Position numbers and translations under genes: made by a program | The notes under the pieces: generated by a model | Told to the model about the DNA's origin: nothing | Seen by the model: the letters and a program-made list of their open reading frames with translations, nothing else | Database searches by the model: none | Assembly: GCA_947095585.1 (NCBI GenBank) | Contig: OX352761.1 | Span: 21,095,277 to 21,159,276, forward strand | DNA length: 64,000 bases | From: Nephrocerus scutellatus | Lineage: Eukaryota > Arthropoda > Insecta > Diptera > Pipunculidae | Reading direction: 5' to 3' | Shown here: piece by piece, positions 9,560 through 20,009 of the stretch | Layout of the letters: the number at the start of each line of letters is the position of its first letter | How positions within the stretch are numbered: the stretch's first letter is position 1

Positions 9560-10170
9560 GTTTAACGTATGTTTATTATTGTTTGGTGAGCTGAAAAGCC
9601 TGGTGCACTGCGACCTAGAGATCTATTATGCCTCCCAGATGATTATCACTTTATGTGTTGGCTTAGTTTCTTTATGAATTCCATTACGCCTGCCAATTCG
9701 ATCGAAATGGCATTCCGTCCTGCGACTGTGTGAGCCTTGAGGTGCTTAAGTATTTTCCGTGTGAGAGCATCACACATGAACAGTATGTGTTCTGGCGATT
9801 CTTTTGCCTTGTTACAGAAACGGCAACTGTCCGTCTGGGATTTGCCAATTTTCGTTAGGTGGCTATTGAATAGGCCGTGTCCCGTTATGTACCAGACTAG
9901 GGATCTGAGTGCATGACGATTCAGTTTGATTGCCTTGTCTATGTGTATAATGTTGTACTTGAGAAGCCTTTTGGTGTGTTTCATCCCTGTCGACGATACC
10001 CATTCAGCTTCGAAGGCATTGTTAGCCCATTCTTTAATTTTGTTTTTGAGGTGGCTAAGGGAGTAGGCAGGCAATGCTTGGTTCCGGCACAGTGAAAGTA
10101 CCTGCTGCGCCTCTGCGCCTCTTGCGCAAAGATCTACTGCCTCGTTCCCCACAATTCTCTACAATGCCTG
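9560..10170 (-). mobile_element. LINE F RNase H end (copy 2)
   Basis: Minus-strand frame 9646-10152: GNEAVDLCARGAEA (end of RNase H), SLSHLKNKIKEWANNAFEAEW, LVWYITGHGLFNSHL and CRFCNKAKESPEHILFMCDAL. It is the same family as the plus-strand element at 60941-63282 (GNEAADLCAREGAEG, KIKEWENTTIEAEW) and a cousin of the copy just to its left. The 3' UTR at 9580-9640 carries the AGGTCGCAGTGCAC block also found at 63168-63181. Truncated at 5'. Confidence 0.75.
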
Positions 10171-10289
10171 AGAACAGACACTGAATGGTTTAGTATTTAT
10201 TTTGATTAACATTCGACTTTTATTTATTTTTTTTTAACATTGGCCTGTAATATGAGAAATAAGATACATAATGCATAATATCAACGTTA

Positions 10290-10600
10290 TATAGTTGTTC
10301 ACGGGTGCTTTGCTACCCGTGCACGTGAACCCTCCGGGAGGGGGGTGGGGGTGGAGTAGTCTAGTATAACCTTTAACCGTCTCTCACCTGCCAATAATTT
10401 ACATTGAAAATTTCATTAAAATCTGTTGGTAAATGTGGCTGATATTGACATTTTACACACCAGCAGGGACTGGGAAGAGCTGCACTATAGCCTATAACCA
10501 TCCTCCACCTGCCAATAATATACATAGGAAAAAAAATTTATAAAAACGGTTGGTAAGTGTGAATTTCTATAAATAGCAATCGCATTAAATTTCATTTTTA
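10290..10600. repeat. hairpin-rich repeat with internal duplication
   Basis: Begins with two strong palindromes: CACGGGTGCTTTGCTACCCGTG (loop GCTTTGC) and CCCTCCGGGAGGG. A unit of about 120 bp is then present twice (from about 10375 and about 10490), sharing CACCTGCCAATAAT.TACAT and ACGGTTGGTAAGTG-like ends. This looks like a non-autonomous repeat, but I cannot name it. It directly precedes repeat X. Confidence 0.4.
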
Positions 10601-10603
10601 TTT

Positions 10604-11085
10604 ATTGCGAGCCCGAAGGGCGAAGCTTATATTTAGAGGACATGAACATTTTTCATCGAACGTTTGTAACGTTTGTACGTTTGTCGTGTCGTATATATCG
10701 GCTTCTACTAGTCAATATTTTTTCATTCATAGGGGTTACTACCCCTGAGAAGACTGAAAAAAAATGAAATGAAATGAAAGACTTACATTTAACGTTGCAT
10801 ACTATTAGGCTTCTAAGATAAATTAGGTAATGGAAAGTTTTTGATAATAACTCGTATATATCTAATCTTCTACCAGTCAGAATTTAATGGAGCTAGTTTT
10901 AAAACAATTGTGACGCGTGTGCAGCGTGACGCGTGAGGCGCGTGTAAAAAATGTAACATTTTTTCAAAAAAAAAAAAAGGTTTTTAAAAATTTTCCAAAA
11001 AAAATTAAATTAAAAGATAAATCAGTGATTAGACTGAATTACAACTATCCATATGGCGAGCTGAAAAGCTTGCTTTACTATCTTA
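10604..11085 (+). repeat. interspersed repeat X (copy 1)
   Basis: Starts ATTGCGAGCCCGAAGGGCG, contains TTATATTTAGAGGACATGAAC and TTCATAGGGGTTACTACCCC, and ends CTTTACTATCTTA. The same ordered blocks occur at 28717-30200. Two palindromes (GCCCGAAGGGC and GGGGTTACTACCCC) and no coding frame suggest a non-autonomous transposon. It has neither clear inverted ends nor Helitron-type ends, so class is unresolved. Confidence 0.6.
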
Positions 11086-11570
11086 TAGATAAATGTGTCT
11101 GATGAACGTACATTCTATAGTGGAAGGTTCTGTGGGCATGTAATTGAGGCAGAATTTCTTCTATCCCTCAGTTCGGAGAAGTCTCTCTCGTCCCTCGGAG
11201 TCGGCGTCGTTCACTGAGCCTGCCGTGGCAGCTTTGCTACGCTCCCGAAAAAGTCTCAATCGCTCGACACCTGACATTGGGCTTTCTGTGCGTAGCCCGT
11301 AGCCTCCTCTTTCCAACTATAGGCGAGATTTATATATTCCGTTAGGTCTTGAAGGGGTGGGGCTGACATATTGCATTTTAATACCTTTTTTTTTGCTTTA
11401 ATCGATAGATCTAAATTCTATTTAAAAACACACGAATCACCGCACTAGCACTTCTGAGTCGTGAGCTACACTGAATGGAAAGGAGCGAGAGCGCCCGTTT
11501 TGTCGAATCTGCACGTTTCCCCTTCCCACCGACCCGCCTAATCGCGACACAAACTTATGTTTAAGGCAAG
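11086..11570. other. no gene recognised
   Basis: I see no domain, RNA or repeat in this stretch up to the start of SINE-1. Confidence 0.35.
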
Positions 11571-11870
11571 GTGGTCGCCGTGGCTCAGTGAATAAGTACA
11601 TGGACTCCTACGCAGGAGGTTCATCTGGTGGTTCGAATCTCAATAAAACCAAAAGTATTTTTTACGGTCCCACCTCTGGCGAATGTCTGACAAACGTCCG
11701 AGAGTAATAACTTCTCACTGAAAGCTTCATAATTCCACGTTCGGATAGGGCATTTAATTGTAGGTTCCTTCCATTTGTGTGCAAAAATATACATGCACAA
11801 CACAAATGGCCGCGAGAAGCTTGGCCTGGGACCGCAACGGTCTGTCGCGCCGAATTTATTATTATTATTT
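11571..11870 (+). mobile_element. full-length SINE-1
   Basis: About 300 bp. The head resembles a tRNA: A-box TGGCTCAGTGAA at 11581-11592 and B-box GGTTCGAATCT at 11630-11640, spaced as in RNA polymerase III promoters. The body has CGAATGTCTGACAAAC and CCATTTGTGTGCAAAAATA, and the 3' end is TCTGTCGCGCCGA followed by ATT repeats. Other copies are 924-1010 (truncated, with target duplication) and 45985-46194 (minus). The acceptor halves do not pair, so this is not a functional tRNA. The partner LINE supplying reverse transcriptase was not identified. Confidence 0.8.
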
Positions 11871-11964
11871 CCCATGTTTCGATTTTAAGGCGTTTACCGT
11901 CTAAAGAAGACTCTCTTAGCATAATTAGAATAGAGAATTAGAGATCATAAGTTATGGCAGGTGA

Positions 11965-13130
11965 CGCGGGATAGTTGAAGGGACTGGAAGGTATCGGCGC
12001 TATTTGACGTGACTCTATACACTACCGATTCCAAGACAAACTGACAATTTCTCCGACAGGCTATCCGACTCGTCTAGCATTCTCTAGGCGGAGATCTTGG
12101 CGATAAGAGAGGCATGAGGCAGGTCCCTAGTAAAACGGGGTGCGATAATGTGTGGGGTTGGCATATATAGGGTTTTTCAATAAGAGCACTTCAACTTTTT
12201 TTTTTGAATAAAACACAAACTGTTCGACTTTTGAACTAACTTTTTTTTTTATTAACGAATTTGAACATATACATATGATACATTTAAGTATGAAACTCGA
12301 TTTCTTTTGCATGACCACCGCGTGCACGTTTTACGAAGTCCAATCTTTCGTTATCGTCGATGAAAAAATATGGCCCAATGACGCCGCCGGCATGTAATCC
12401 GCACCAAACAGTGACTTTTTCGGGATGCAACGATGCCTCATGAATCACGTGTGGGTTGCTTTCTGCCCAGTAACGCATAATTTGCTTGTTGACAAATCCT
12501 TTGAGCCGAAAGTGAGCCTCATCGCTGAAGATGGCCGTAATGCTCTTAAAGTAGCGGCAACAGAACGATTATTTTGATAAAAAATTTGCACGATTTGCAA
12601 TCGATGTTCACATGTGTAGCGTTCCATGATGAAATGTAAATTAATGAAGTTTCCAAATGACAAAAGAACAATAAAAAATATGGCGTCGTTCGCCGTCCCT
12701 ATTGGAGAAAAGTTGAAGCGCACCTGTTGAAACACCCGACACATAAAAAGCAAATACGAAATCAAATCGATTAATGCGACAGCTAAGAATTCAAGACGTG
12801 TCAGGTAACAAGCAGAACTGGATTTCTTAAGCGGCATATAAAACAAAACTAGTATAAGGGCCAGGGCATAGCAACATAGACGGCAATGGGAAAGCGAACG
12901 TACTGGCGAAAAAGAGCGTCACATTGGACAAAGACTCTACGTAGAGAGTCAGCTGCCCACTGAGCTCCGTTAAAGAACGAGTTCTCTCTTTCGGGGCACC
13001 ACCAAAGCACAACAAAGGTTGACTACCTAATCAAATATGCCATTTCAAGAGCGATATGGCGATACAAAAAAAAAGCAGAACTACCGGGTTGCTCTTCTAA
13101 TCAAGGAAATAAATTGCCAGGATCGAAGTT
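11965..13130 (+). mobile_element. LINE E relic split by a mariner (copy 2)
   Basis: Two halves, 11965-12168 and 12739-13130, belong to one LINE relic. The left half matches 1381-1480 (CGCTATTTGACGTGACTCTA). The right half matches 1525-1680 and 2060-2110 (CATAGACGGCAATG, then AACTACCGGGTTGCTCTTC). A mariner derivative sits between them. Translation gives damaged RNase H pieces only. Confidence 0.6.
12169..12738 (-). mobile_element. rosa-like mariner deletion derivative 1
   Basis: About 570-bp minus-strand element. The ends are imperfect inverted repeats: GGTTTTTCAATAAGAGCACT at the left and GGTGTTTCAACAGGTGCGCT read inwards from 12736. The residual transposase starts at the ATG near 12626 (MERYTCEHRLQIVQ, then RSVAATLRALRP). 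It then jumps to IFSDEAHF, PEKVTVWCGLHAGGVIGPYFF and RGGHAKEIEFHT. The segment between the DNA-binding domain and the first catalytic Asp is deleted, as is the part holding the second and third Asp. It is inserted in LINE E. Confidence 0.8.
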
Positions 13131-13394
13131 ATAGCACTTTGCTATGTGCATAACTGGGTCATATTATGGACAATTAATATCTAGTAGAAGTAGGGACTGT
13201 TTTTGATTACATAACTTATTGATCAGCAATAAGCAGCGAGTGCATTGTCATTGGCGATTTGCATATTAGGTGCTATGTTGATCTACTACATCGGTGTCAC
13301 TGTACACCGTAATCACCATAATATTTGAAAAAAGTATTCTCGCATAAAACTCTTTATTTTCCTATTACCCAGCCGATTACTATCAAGTTTTGTA
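13130..13394. other. no gene recognised
   Basis: Short AT-rich stretch after LINE E without any signal I can name. Confidence 0.3.
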
Positions 13395-13560
13395 ATCCAA
13401 AACTCTGGGCATTCTGTCTACGTTATCCTTTTAGTGTAGTCTTGGCCGTCCTCGCTGTCTTGTACCATAAATCCTGCTGTAAAGGACTTTCCAAGCAGGA
13501 TTCTCTTCGCTTAAACGAACGGGGTGAGGACTTAATTACCTTCACAGCGTCACGGAACGT
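13395..13560 (-). mobile_element. RTE fragment (minus)
   Basis: Matches the minus-strand RTE segment at 30235-30350: GTACCATAAATCCTG.TGTAAAGGA.TTTCCAAGCAGGAT.CTCTTCGCT. It corresponds to the region encoding EDPARK.LCARIYGTRQRGR near the ORF2 end. Degenerate, no open frame. Confidence 0.55.
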
Positions 13561-14985
13561 TCAAATGTTCTGTGCACTAAATTATCTAACCAACACTCAA
13601 CCTTTTCGTAATTAGTCGAATACCTTTGGTAGTATGGAAGTATTCTTTTCAGTTTTATCCATTTGTTGCAGACCTCAAACGTGAAAGTGACAACCCTTAC
13701 AGTTCAGTCGTTCAGTGCTTTATAATTCGGATAACAAAATCAAATGTCATTCCAGTCCATTCACAGGATTTCCTCTAAATCATTGAAGCACTAAATTAAA
13801 TCCTCCTTATCGTGAACAAGCAATGAAATCCCCGGCAATGGGAAGAATCAACTAAATGGATTTCCTTTTTGTCACATTATGTCTCATTGAAGCTAAAATT
13901 ATTTCAGATTGGATGAAGAAAAGTACAGCTTGGTAAAGGCATAATGTCACGAGTCACGACCTTGCAGAAGAAAATGGGCAATTCTTCGTTTGTGTCGTTT
14001 TATTATTATTTTTGTATGACGTGGAACTTAAACTTTAAAAGGAAACAAATAATTCCTCGGATTGTATTAAGCAGTTGCCGTACGCCGATACGTCGCATCC
14101 GAACGCGCAAGCAGACCCTAAAACATAAAGAGCATAAAGCAATTACATTTTATTACTCTATACGATCACAGAACTTATGAGTATGAATGTGTACACGGAG
14201 AGAAAAAATACGAATAAAGATAAACGCAAATTTATTACCCAACATGCAGAGATGCGACGGCAGACTGTCATAGTTTGGCGCCTGCCGCAGGGTTCGGAGC
14301 AAAGGAAAGTTGAAATTCCATGAAATTCCAATTCATAAGTCCATTTTATGCGAATTTGCATGATAATAGAGGGGAAGGTGGGGGTTTTTTTTTTTGCTTT
14401 GAAGTGAACACCCAAAAAATCTCAACGGAAGCGAATTACATTTAATGAAGAGGATATGCAGAGCGTCTGCGAATAAAGGAGACATTGTTCACTCCGTTAT
14501 TCACCCCGGCTTTTGCTGTGCAAAAAGTTGTGAGCCGTAAAAATAAGCTACAATTTGAGTATTTACACACAATTGAATGATTCTCCTCTGTTGTAAGCCT
14601 CTTATGTTCACTAGGACTGTCTTTTACGATGTTGCTAACAGATAATAAAGTTTTTTTTGTTTGCATTCAATTTGTTGTTTTGTATACTGAAAATTGTATC
14701 AGCTACTTGAGTCGGCTCAACTTTCTGCAAGGGTTCACAGGATATTCTCATCATCGTTTTATGAATCCCTTCATTAATAGTCAGCTCCAATTTAGTCCAA
14801 TTTAAGATTTGGTCAGATGAGAATTTATCTAAATGCCAGTTTACCAGACACACAAGAAAAATGACCGGCAGAGACGCCTTGGTCTCATAAAATATTGGGT
14901 ATCGTATTGTATAAACTTTCCAAACCACTTATCAACAACCTGATCGGCCATTATCCGAGTGCCTTTTTGGACCAGAAAAGTCTAC
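13561..14985. other. no gene recognised
   Basis: Mostly AT-rich single-copy-looking DNA. Frames up to 97 codons on the minus strand (14635-14928) lack any recognisable domain. Confidence 0.35.
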
Positions 14986-15910
14986 AATCGACCAGATACT
15001 CACTTTGCTGCAGATTCTAAAGAAGACCCAAGAACTTTAAATCAATATTCATCGCCTCGTTTTTGTTTTAAAAGCCTCACCTTACAGCTTCTATAGAGAA
15101 AAGCTTTACCGAACCTTGTCTAGTTTTGGAGTTCCTGTCGAATTTCCGCTGTTCCGTCAAAACCAGTAACAACATCACTTATGTCAATAAAGTATTCAGA
15201 TAAATTGACAAGCTGTTATGTGACTTTTTAACTTTTAAATAAGAGAGGATTATGAGAAACTCTCAGGTCCAGGATTTTCTTCACGTCTGTGCAACTAAAT
15301 ACGCTGTCGATATCGAAATCTACAGAGCTGTCGGTGACGCGTTTGCCAGCATTCATACAGGAACGGCAAAAATCGTAGGACCAAGTATTTGCTGCCAACA
15401 AGAAGAGATATCCAGCGCTGACGAATAAACAGAACATCACAATCGACAGCTTCGACTATGAGCCAAATACCTGAAGGCTTCCTTGGAATTCACTTATACA
15501 GCAAAGAAAAAAATTTGTTTATAAACTCAACAAAGAATTACTCTTGCCAATCGCAATCGCTGTGCTTAGATACCTAATGAGTAGTAAAACCCTAGTAGTC
15601 CAAGTTATACCATGTCCAAGATCTAAATAATTCAAGTCCTACTATATGGCACTGAAAAGCATGCATGCAAAGAAATGTGTTCTTGGTTATTTCGAATGGA
15701 AAATTATTCTGCAGATATTCCGTCCCAATTGTGTTAACGGGCTTTCAAGGAAGAGATTCTGTGATGAACTATAGGATCCGAAACGTAAATTGCGGCTCAA
15801 CAAAATGTAACATTAAATCAAGAGGCTGCCAATAGTATTAGAAAGGAAGCAAAAGCTTAGGAATGCGAAAAATACACAACCCCAGTGGTTGATCGCTTTT
15901 TGGTGCTTCA
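14986..15910 (+). mobile_element. second RTE-like LINE, very degenerate
   Basis: Read with many frameshifts, 14990-15130 gives a segment like DQI.TLQQIL.KTQEL and YREKLYRTLSSFGVPVE. About 15390-15420 gives KYLLPTRRDIQR, corresponding to the K(T)KYMLSTSRDIQR segment after the active site. 15640 onwards resembles the VLLYG.E segment. These are landmarks of an RTE-like ORF2 distinct from the copy at 55850. No piece is open for long. Confidence 0.4.
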
Positions 15911-16344
15911 GCATAGATTAAAACTACTTAAGATATCGGGAACGAACAACTTGTACAAGCAACAAAAAAAGTGAATTTCGGCATGCCCCAGGCTGGATTT
16001 TCCCAAACAAGTCTGACGAAAATGCTGACTCTAGTCTTTGAAGCATCTTTCATGTACTCAAGGGATATGGAACAATGTAATCTTCTCCTATGAATTCCAA
16101 CTTAAGTTGCACATTGGGAACGGAAAAATTTTCGTGGGAAGAAACCAGAAACTTTGCTTAAAATGTGCTCTAAGAATGACTTTAAAAACTTAAGGCTTGA
16201 TGGTTTCGGAATGATTTTCTAAAGTCGAAATATGCAGAATGTCCCTTCTTAACTGCAACCAGATGACGGTATGAAAGTACCGAGGTGCGAACGTCGATTC
16301 GAACCAATATCTTGTTACAAAGAAAATGAGCGGCCAAGCCACCA
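15911..16344. other. no gene recognised
   Basis: Probably more decayed transposon, but I cannot identify any motif with confidence. Confidence 0.3.
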
Positions 16345-16565
16345 AGAAAGATTGCATCCACGAATCAGATTCAAGTCAACACGCAACGAAGACACCAAAA
16401 GCAAATACGTTTAAGCGATATGACTCGCTCTAAACAAAAGAAGAGGCAGTCCTAGGGCTGAGAGGCTGAGATGAAAAAAATGCGACATTGTCTTAAAAAT
16501 ACTCTCATTAGTACTGCTGACTCAATTTTAGGCAGCAGTCGTAAATATCGGAAAGACTGAAAAAA
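16345..16565 (+). mobile_element. RTE endonuclease fragment
   Basis: Collinear with 56035-56250: ACGAATCAGATTCAAGTCAA, then TTAGTACTGCTGACTC and GCAGTAGTCGTA-like sequence. The coding potential is lost. Confidence 0.55.
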
Positions 16566-16599
16566 GGAGATGATCGATAAATTTAACAACTGAACAAGT

Positions 16600-18200
16600 C
16601 CTGCATTGAACATAAAAAATGCTTACGGATCACTATAAAACAATGCGAAGAGTTCGGATCTTCAGTTCATCTGCTTTTGAGAAGGCGTAAGATGATGTAA
16701 ACAAGATATTCATCTACCATCCCGGGAGAGTTATCAACGAAAAACTTATATCTATTATTTAGGTTTATATACGCGAGTGCTGAATCTTACACAAAGGTAA
16801 GACTTTGCAATTCAAAGTGGTGTTCGACAAGGCTGCATACTGTCACCACTTTTTTTTTAAATGGTGATCAGTGATGTCGTACATGCCGCCCTAATAACAG
16901 ATACCCGTGCAATATATTGGACGATGCCATCCTCTATACAACACATGAACGTGCGACTTGCGCACCAAATTATATCGGGTGTTTCAACAGGTGCGCTTCA
17001 ACTTTTCTCCGATAGGGACGGCGAACGACGTCATATTTTTTATTATTCTTTTGTCATTTGGAAACTTCATTAGTATACATTTCATCATGGAACGCTACAC
17101 ATGTGAACAGCGATTGCAAATCGTGCAAATTTTTTATCAAAATAATCGTTCTGTTGCCGCTACTTTAAGAGCATTACGGCCATTTTACGGTCCATTTAAC
17201 AAGCCAGCCCGTTCGACAATCGATTTTACGTAAACATCTTGGCCTACATCCGTATAATATCAAGCTGACACAACAACTAAAGCCGTTTGACCATTTGAAG
17301 CGACGCCGATTCGTGAATTGGGCTCAAGAGCAAATCGAAAATGATGCAGATTTTCACCGAAAAATCATCTTCAGCGATGAGGCTCACTTCGTAAAACGTG
17401 CACACGGTGGTCATGCAAAAGAAATCGAGTTTCATACTTAAATGTATCATATGTATATGTTCAAATTCGTTAATAAAAAAAAAAGTTAGTTCAAAAGTCG
17501 AACAGTTTGTGTTTTATTCAAAAAAAAAAAGTTGAAGTGCTCTTATTGAAAAAATAGATATACACCAAATGGCACAACATTTGGAAGCCGAAGCAAATTG
17601 TATTTCCGTGGTACAACACTTTTTGTAAAAAATTTGGAAAGCCGGGCCTGGGGTCGTGAGCTCTTTCTCTGAATTGTAAGCTCTATTTGTGAGCCTTCTT
17701 TTACAACGACCTTAACGATTTGTCAAACACTGACATCAAAAGTCTTCTTCGCTTCATTCGAAGCTCCAACTGGTGCAATGAGTAGGGCGAGAAATCTTCT
17801 CGATACATGTGGCATCACATAAGAGTTGAAATGAGGATAAATGCGGCCAAAACAAAAATGTTCAGCATTTCAAATTCCACTTTTCAAGTTAATAGATGGA
17901 GATCGAGTCGACAGTTTTCTTCACTTTGAAGGCAATGTCTTGACAGAAGACGAACTAAATCTATGCAGCAGGGTTTGTCATTAAAATACGAAGAAGAATG
18001 TGGACATGGATCGGTGACACCTTAATATTCGCAGAAAGTTAAATTTTAATGTATGCGATGCAGTGGATGCCGCTTACCCAATCAAGCAGATAAGTGGGTC
18101 GCCCTAAGAAGACTTGGCGCAGAACAGTTGTGTATGGAATCATGCACGGGAACCGGAATGAGTTGAAATCCGTTGCAGACAACCGTACACGATGCCCCAT
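16600..18200 (+). mobile_element. LINE D relic split by a mariner (copy 3)
   Basis: 16600-16975 holds decayed palm-domain sequence (GTTCGACAAGGCTGCATACT encodes VRQGCILS, followed by VISDV and a damaged TMPSIQHM segment). After the mariner, 17557-17990 continues (HLEAEANCI, INAAKTKMF). At 18030-18160 the ORF2 end appears (AMQWMPLTQ, RPKKTWRRTVV). Same family as 39690-41570 and 4845-7600. Non-functional. Confidence 0.6.
16976..17556 (+). mobile_element. rosa-like mariner deletion derivative 2
   Basis: About 580-bp element flanked by TA. The left end, GGGTGTTTCAACAGGTGCGC, is a partner of the inverted right end ending TTATTGAAAAAATAG. The transposase starts at 17088 (MERYTCEQRLQIVQ, RSVAATLRALRPFYGPFNKP), shifts frame, gives HLKRRRFVNWAQEQIENDADF and IIFSDEAHF, then jumps to VKRAHGGHAKEIEFHT. 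The deletion differs from that of derivative 1, so the two arose independently from longer parents. It is inserted in LINE D. Confidence 0.8.
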
Positions 18201-18204
18201 ACCA

Positions 18205-19435
18205 TATGCCCTAACAACAAAAGTTAAATTCTAATCTCATCAACGAAGCACAATACTAATGAGAATTTAAAAAGCCTTTCAAAAAATTCGCACAATAAGG
18301 ATGAAAAGTTTTCAAATTAAAAAAAGGAGTGCATGCCCCGACTAGTCAGGAGGATAAAAAGCCATTTGTTTTCATCTAAATTCCTCGTTATTAGAAATAA
18401 TTGCACATTTAAAAAAAATTAAAAGCAAAAGCAAACGCGGATTCTTTCGGGAATTCCAGCCCAAAAGGATCTCTTGGAAGGCTGGAAAATGTTTTAATTT
18501 CATCCATCAGTTAAGCGGTGAAATTGTTTGCAAAAATTCTATTATCATTATATTTGGCTTGGGTCCGTCCAGGCTTGGGTTCTATAAACATTCGCTCCGA
18601 CTATTTGTCATCATAATTGGTCCTATAACCTCCGAGCACGGTGTTGAAAACTATCATTGCTTCAGCTGTCATCATTGCGCCCACCACAATGGCATCCATT
18701 ACATATCATGTCACTATCAGATGGTTGCTTTAAAGTGTACTGTATCTAGATAGCTCTTCAATTCACTGCCGACATGCAAACATTCATGAGGAACCACAAA
18801 ATGGGATGCTTGCTTGCTACTCTCTAAAGAAAAGTTCTTTCTATTGAGAACAACACGCGTGGGGATGCTGTGGCGTGGCTGGTGACTGGCATGTGTTACG
18901 GTTCGAGCGGCAAATAACTTAGGGTGTAGTAGCAACTCTCGCGACGAGAGTTTAATTTTACACAAACTGCTTGAACATGCACGGAATGACAACAAAGTCC
19001 CCCAATGCCAGGCAAAGTGTGCGTTTTAATCGTTTTTAATTGAAGAAGAAGCAGAAGAACTCATCTATTTTTAGCAAATTTGCAAAATTGTCGGCTGTCT
19101 GTCTGCAATGACGCACTGTACGTACAGTACTGAAAGTATTTTTGCCATTTTCAAGTGCATTTCTACGCATTTGAATGTGTGTCTGGCGTTAAGATAGGTT
19201 TGGTTTTCGCTGTAACTCGAAAATGTCATCGAGTGTCAATAGGTTTCTTAATTGGTGAATTAAGAGAAACACTTTTCTAATTTGTATAAAAAGAAAGGTA
19301 ACTGATTCAGGAGGCGCTACGACACCCCAACTCACTGATTGCCAAAATACTCCACTACAGAACCAATCTTTACCCAAGAATTAAGACCAATTTTCGGCCA
19401 TATCTTGCCTTAAATTTTACAAAGTAAGAAAGAAA
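18205..19435. other. no gene recognised; decayed SINE/RTE tail near 18545-18640
   Basis: 18611-18640 (CATCATAATTGGTCCTATAACC) resembles the minus-strand RTE 3' end CATCATATTTGGCTCTACAACC, so a very old SINE-2 or RTE insertion is possible. The remainder shows nothing recognisable. Confidence 0.35.
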
Positions 19436-19439
19436 AGAA

Positions 19440-20009
19440 AAAGTACGAACCCGTTTACGCGTTACGCAAATTAATAAAAACGAATGGAACCACATTAGTG
19501 GATACTAGTGTACAGGTACCAGGCAATAAGGAAGAAGTTTACAGCATTGGTGTTGACCCTGTGAACGTGAAATAGCTGGAAAGCAACGAAAATCGAGACG
19601 AGTGCTATAACGCCATGCAAGAAGAGTACGAATACCTTATTCAAAATGGAACTTGGACGTTGGTGGATAGGTCAACTGACCGGCAAGTAATTAATTCTGA
19701 ATGGGGTTTTAAAACTAAATATCTTTCAGATGGTACAGTAGAGAGGAGAAAAGTCAGACTTGGGGGAAAAAGGATTTGACCAAATTCAAGAGGTCGAATA
19801 TACTGACAAGTATTCGCCGGTAGCCAACATCTATTCAATTCGCCTCACTTATACTTATGGCAATTGCGACAGAACATAACTTGAAGCTACACCATCTTGA
19901 CGTCTCCACAGCATTTCTAAACGGTTACCTTGACACCGTCATTGAACAACCAGACATTTTCGCCAAGGACGCTCTAAATAAAGTGGTGTATGTTAAAAAG
20001 AGCAATATA
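19440..20009 (+). mobile_element. Copia relic, part 1 (integrase-RT linker to RT)
   Basis: Plus-strand frames with a few shifts: YNAMQEEYEYLIQNGTWTLV, NSEWGFKTKYLSDGTVERRK, EYTDKYSPVANIYSIRL, LHHLDVSTAFLNGYLDT and IEQPDIF. These are the start of the Ty1/Copia reverse transcriptase in the correct order. No LTR was found within the window. The frame is interrupted at 20009 by a mariner insertion and resumes at 21298. Confidence 0.85.

Noticed and set aside
10604..11085. Helitron
   Set aside because: No TC start, CTRR end or terminal hairpin at the shared boundaries, so the class was left open.
11571..11645. Possible tRNA gene (plus)
   Set aside because: Same reason: tRNA-like promoter only, continuing into a SINE body shared by three loci.
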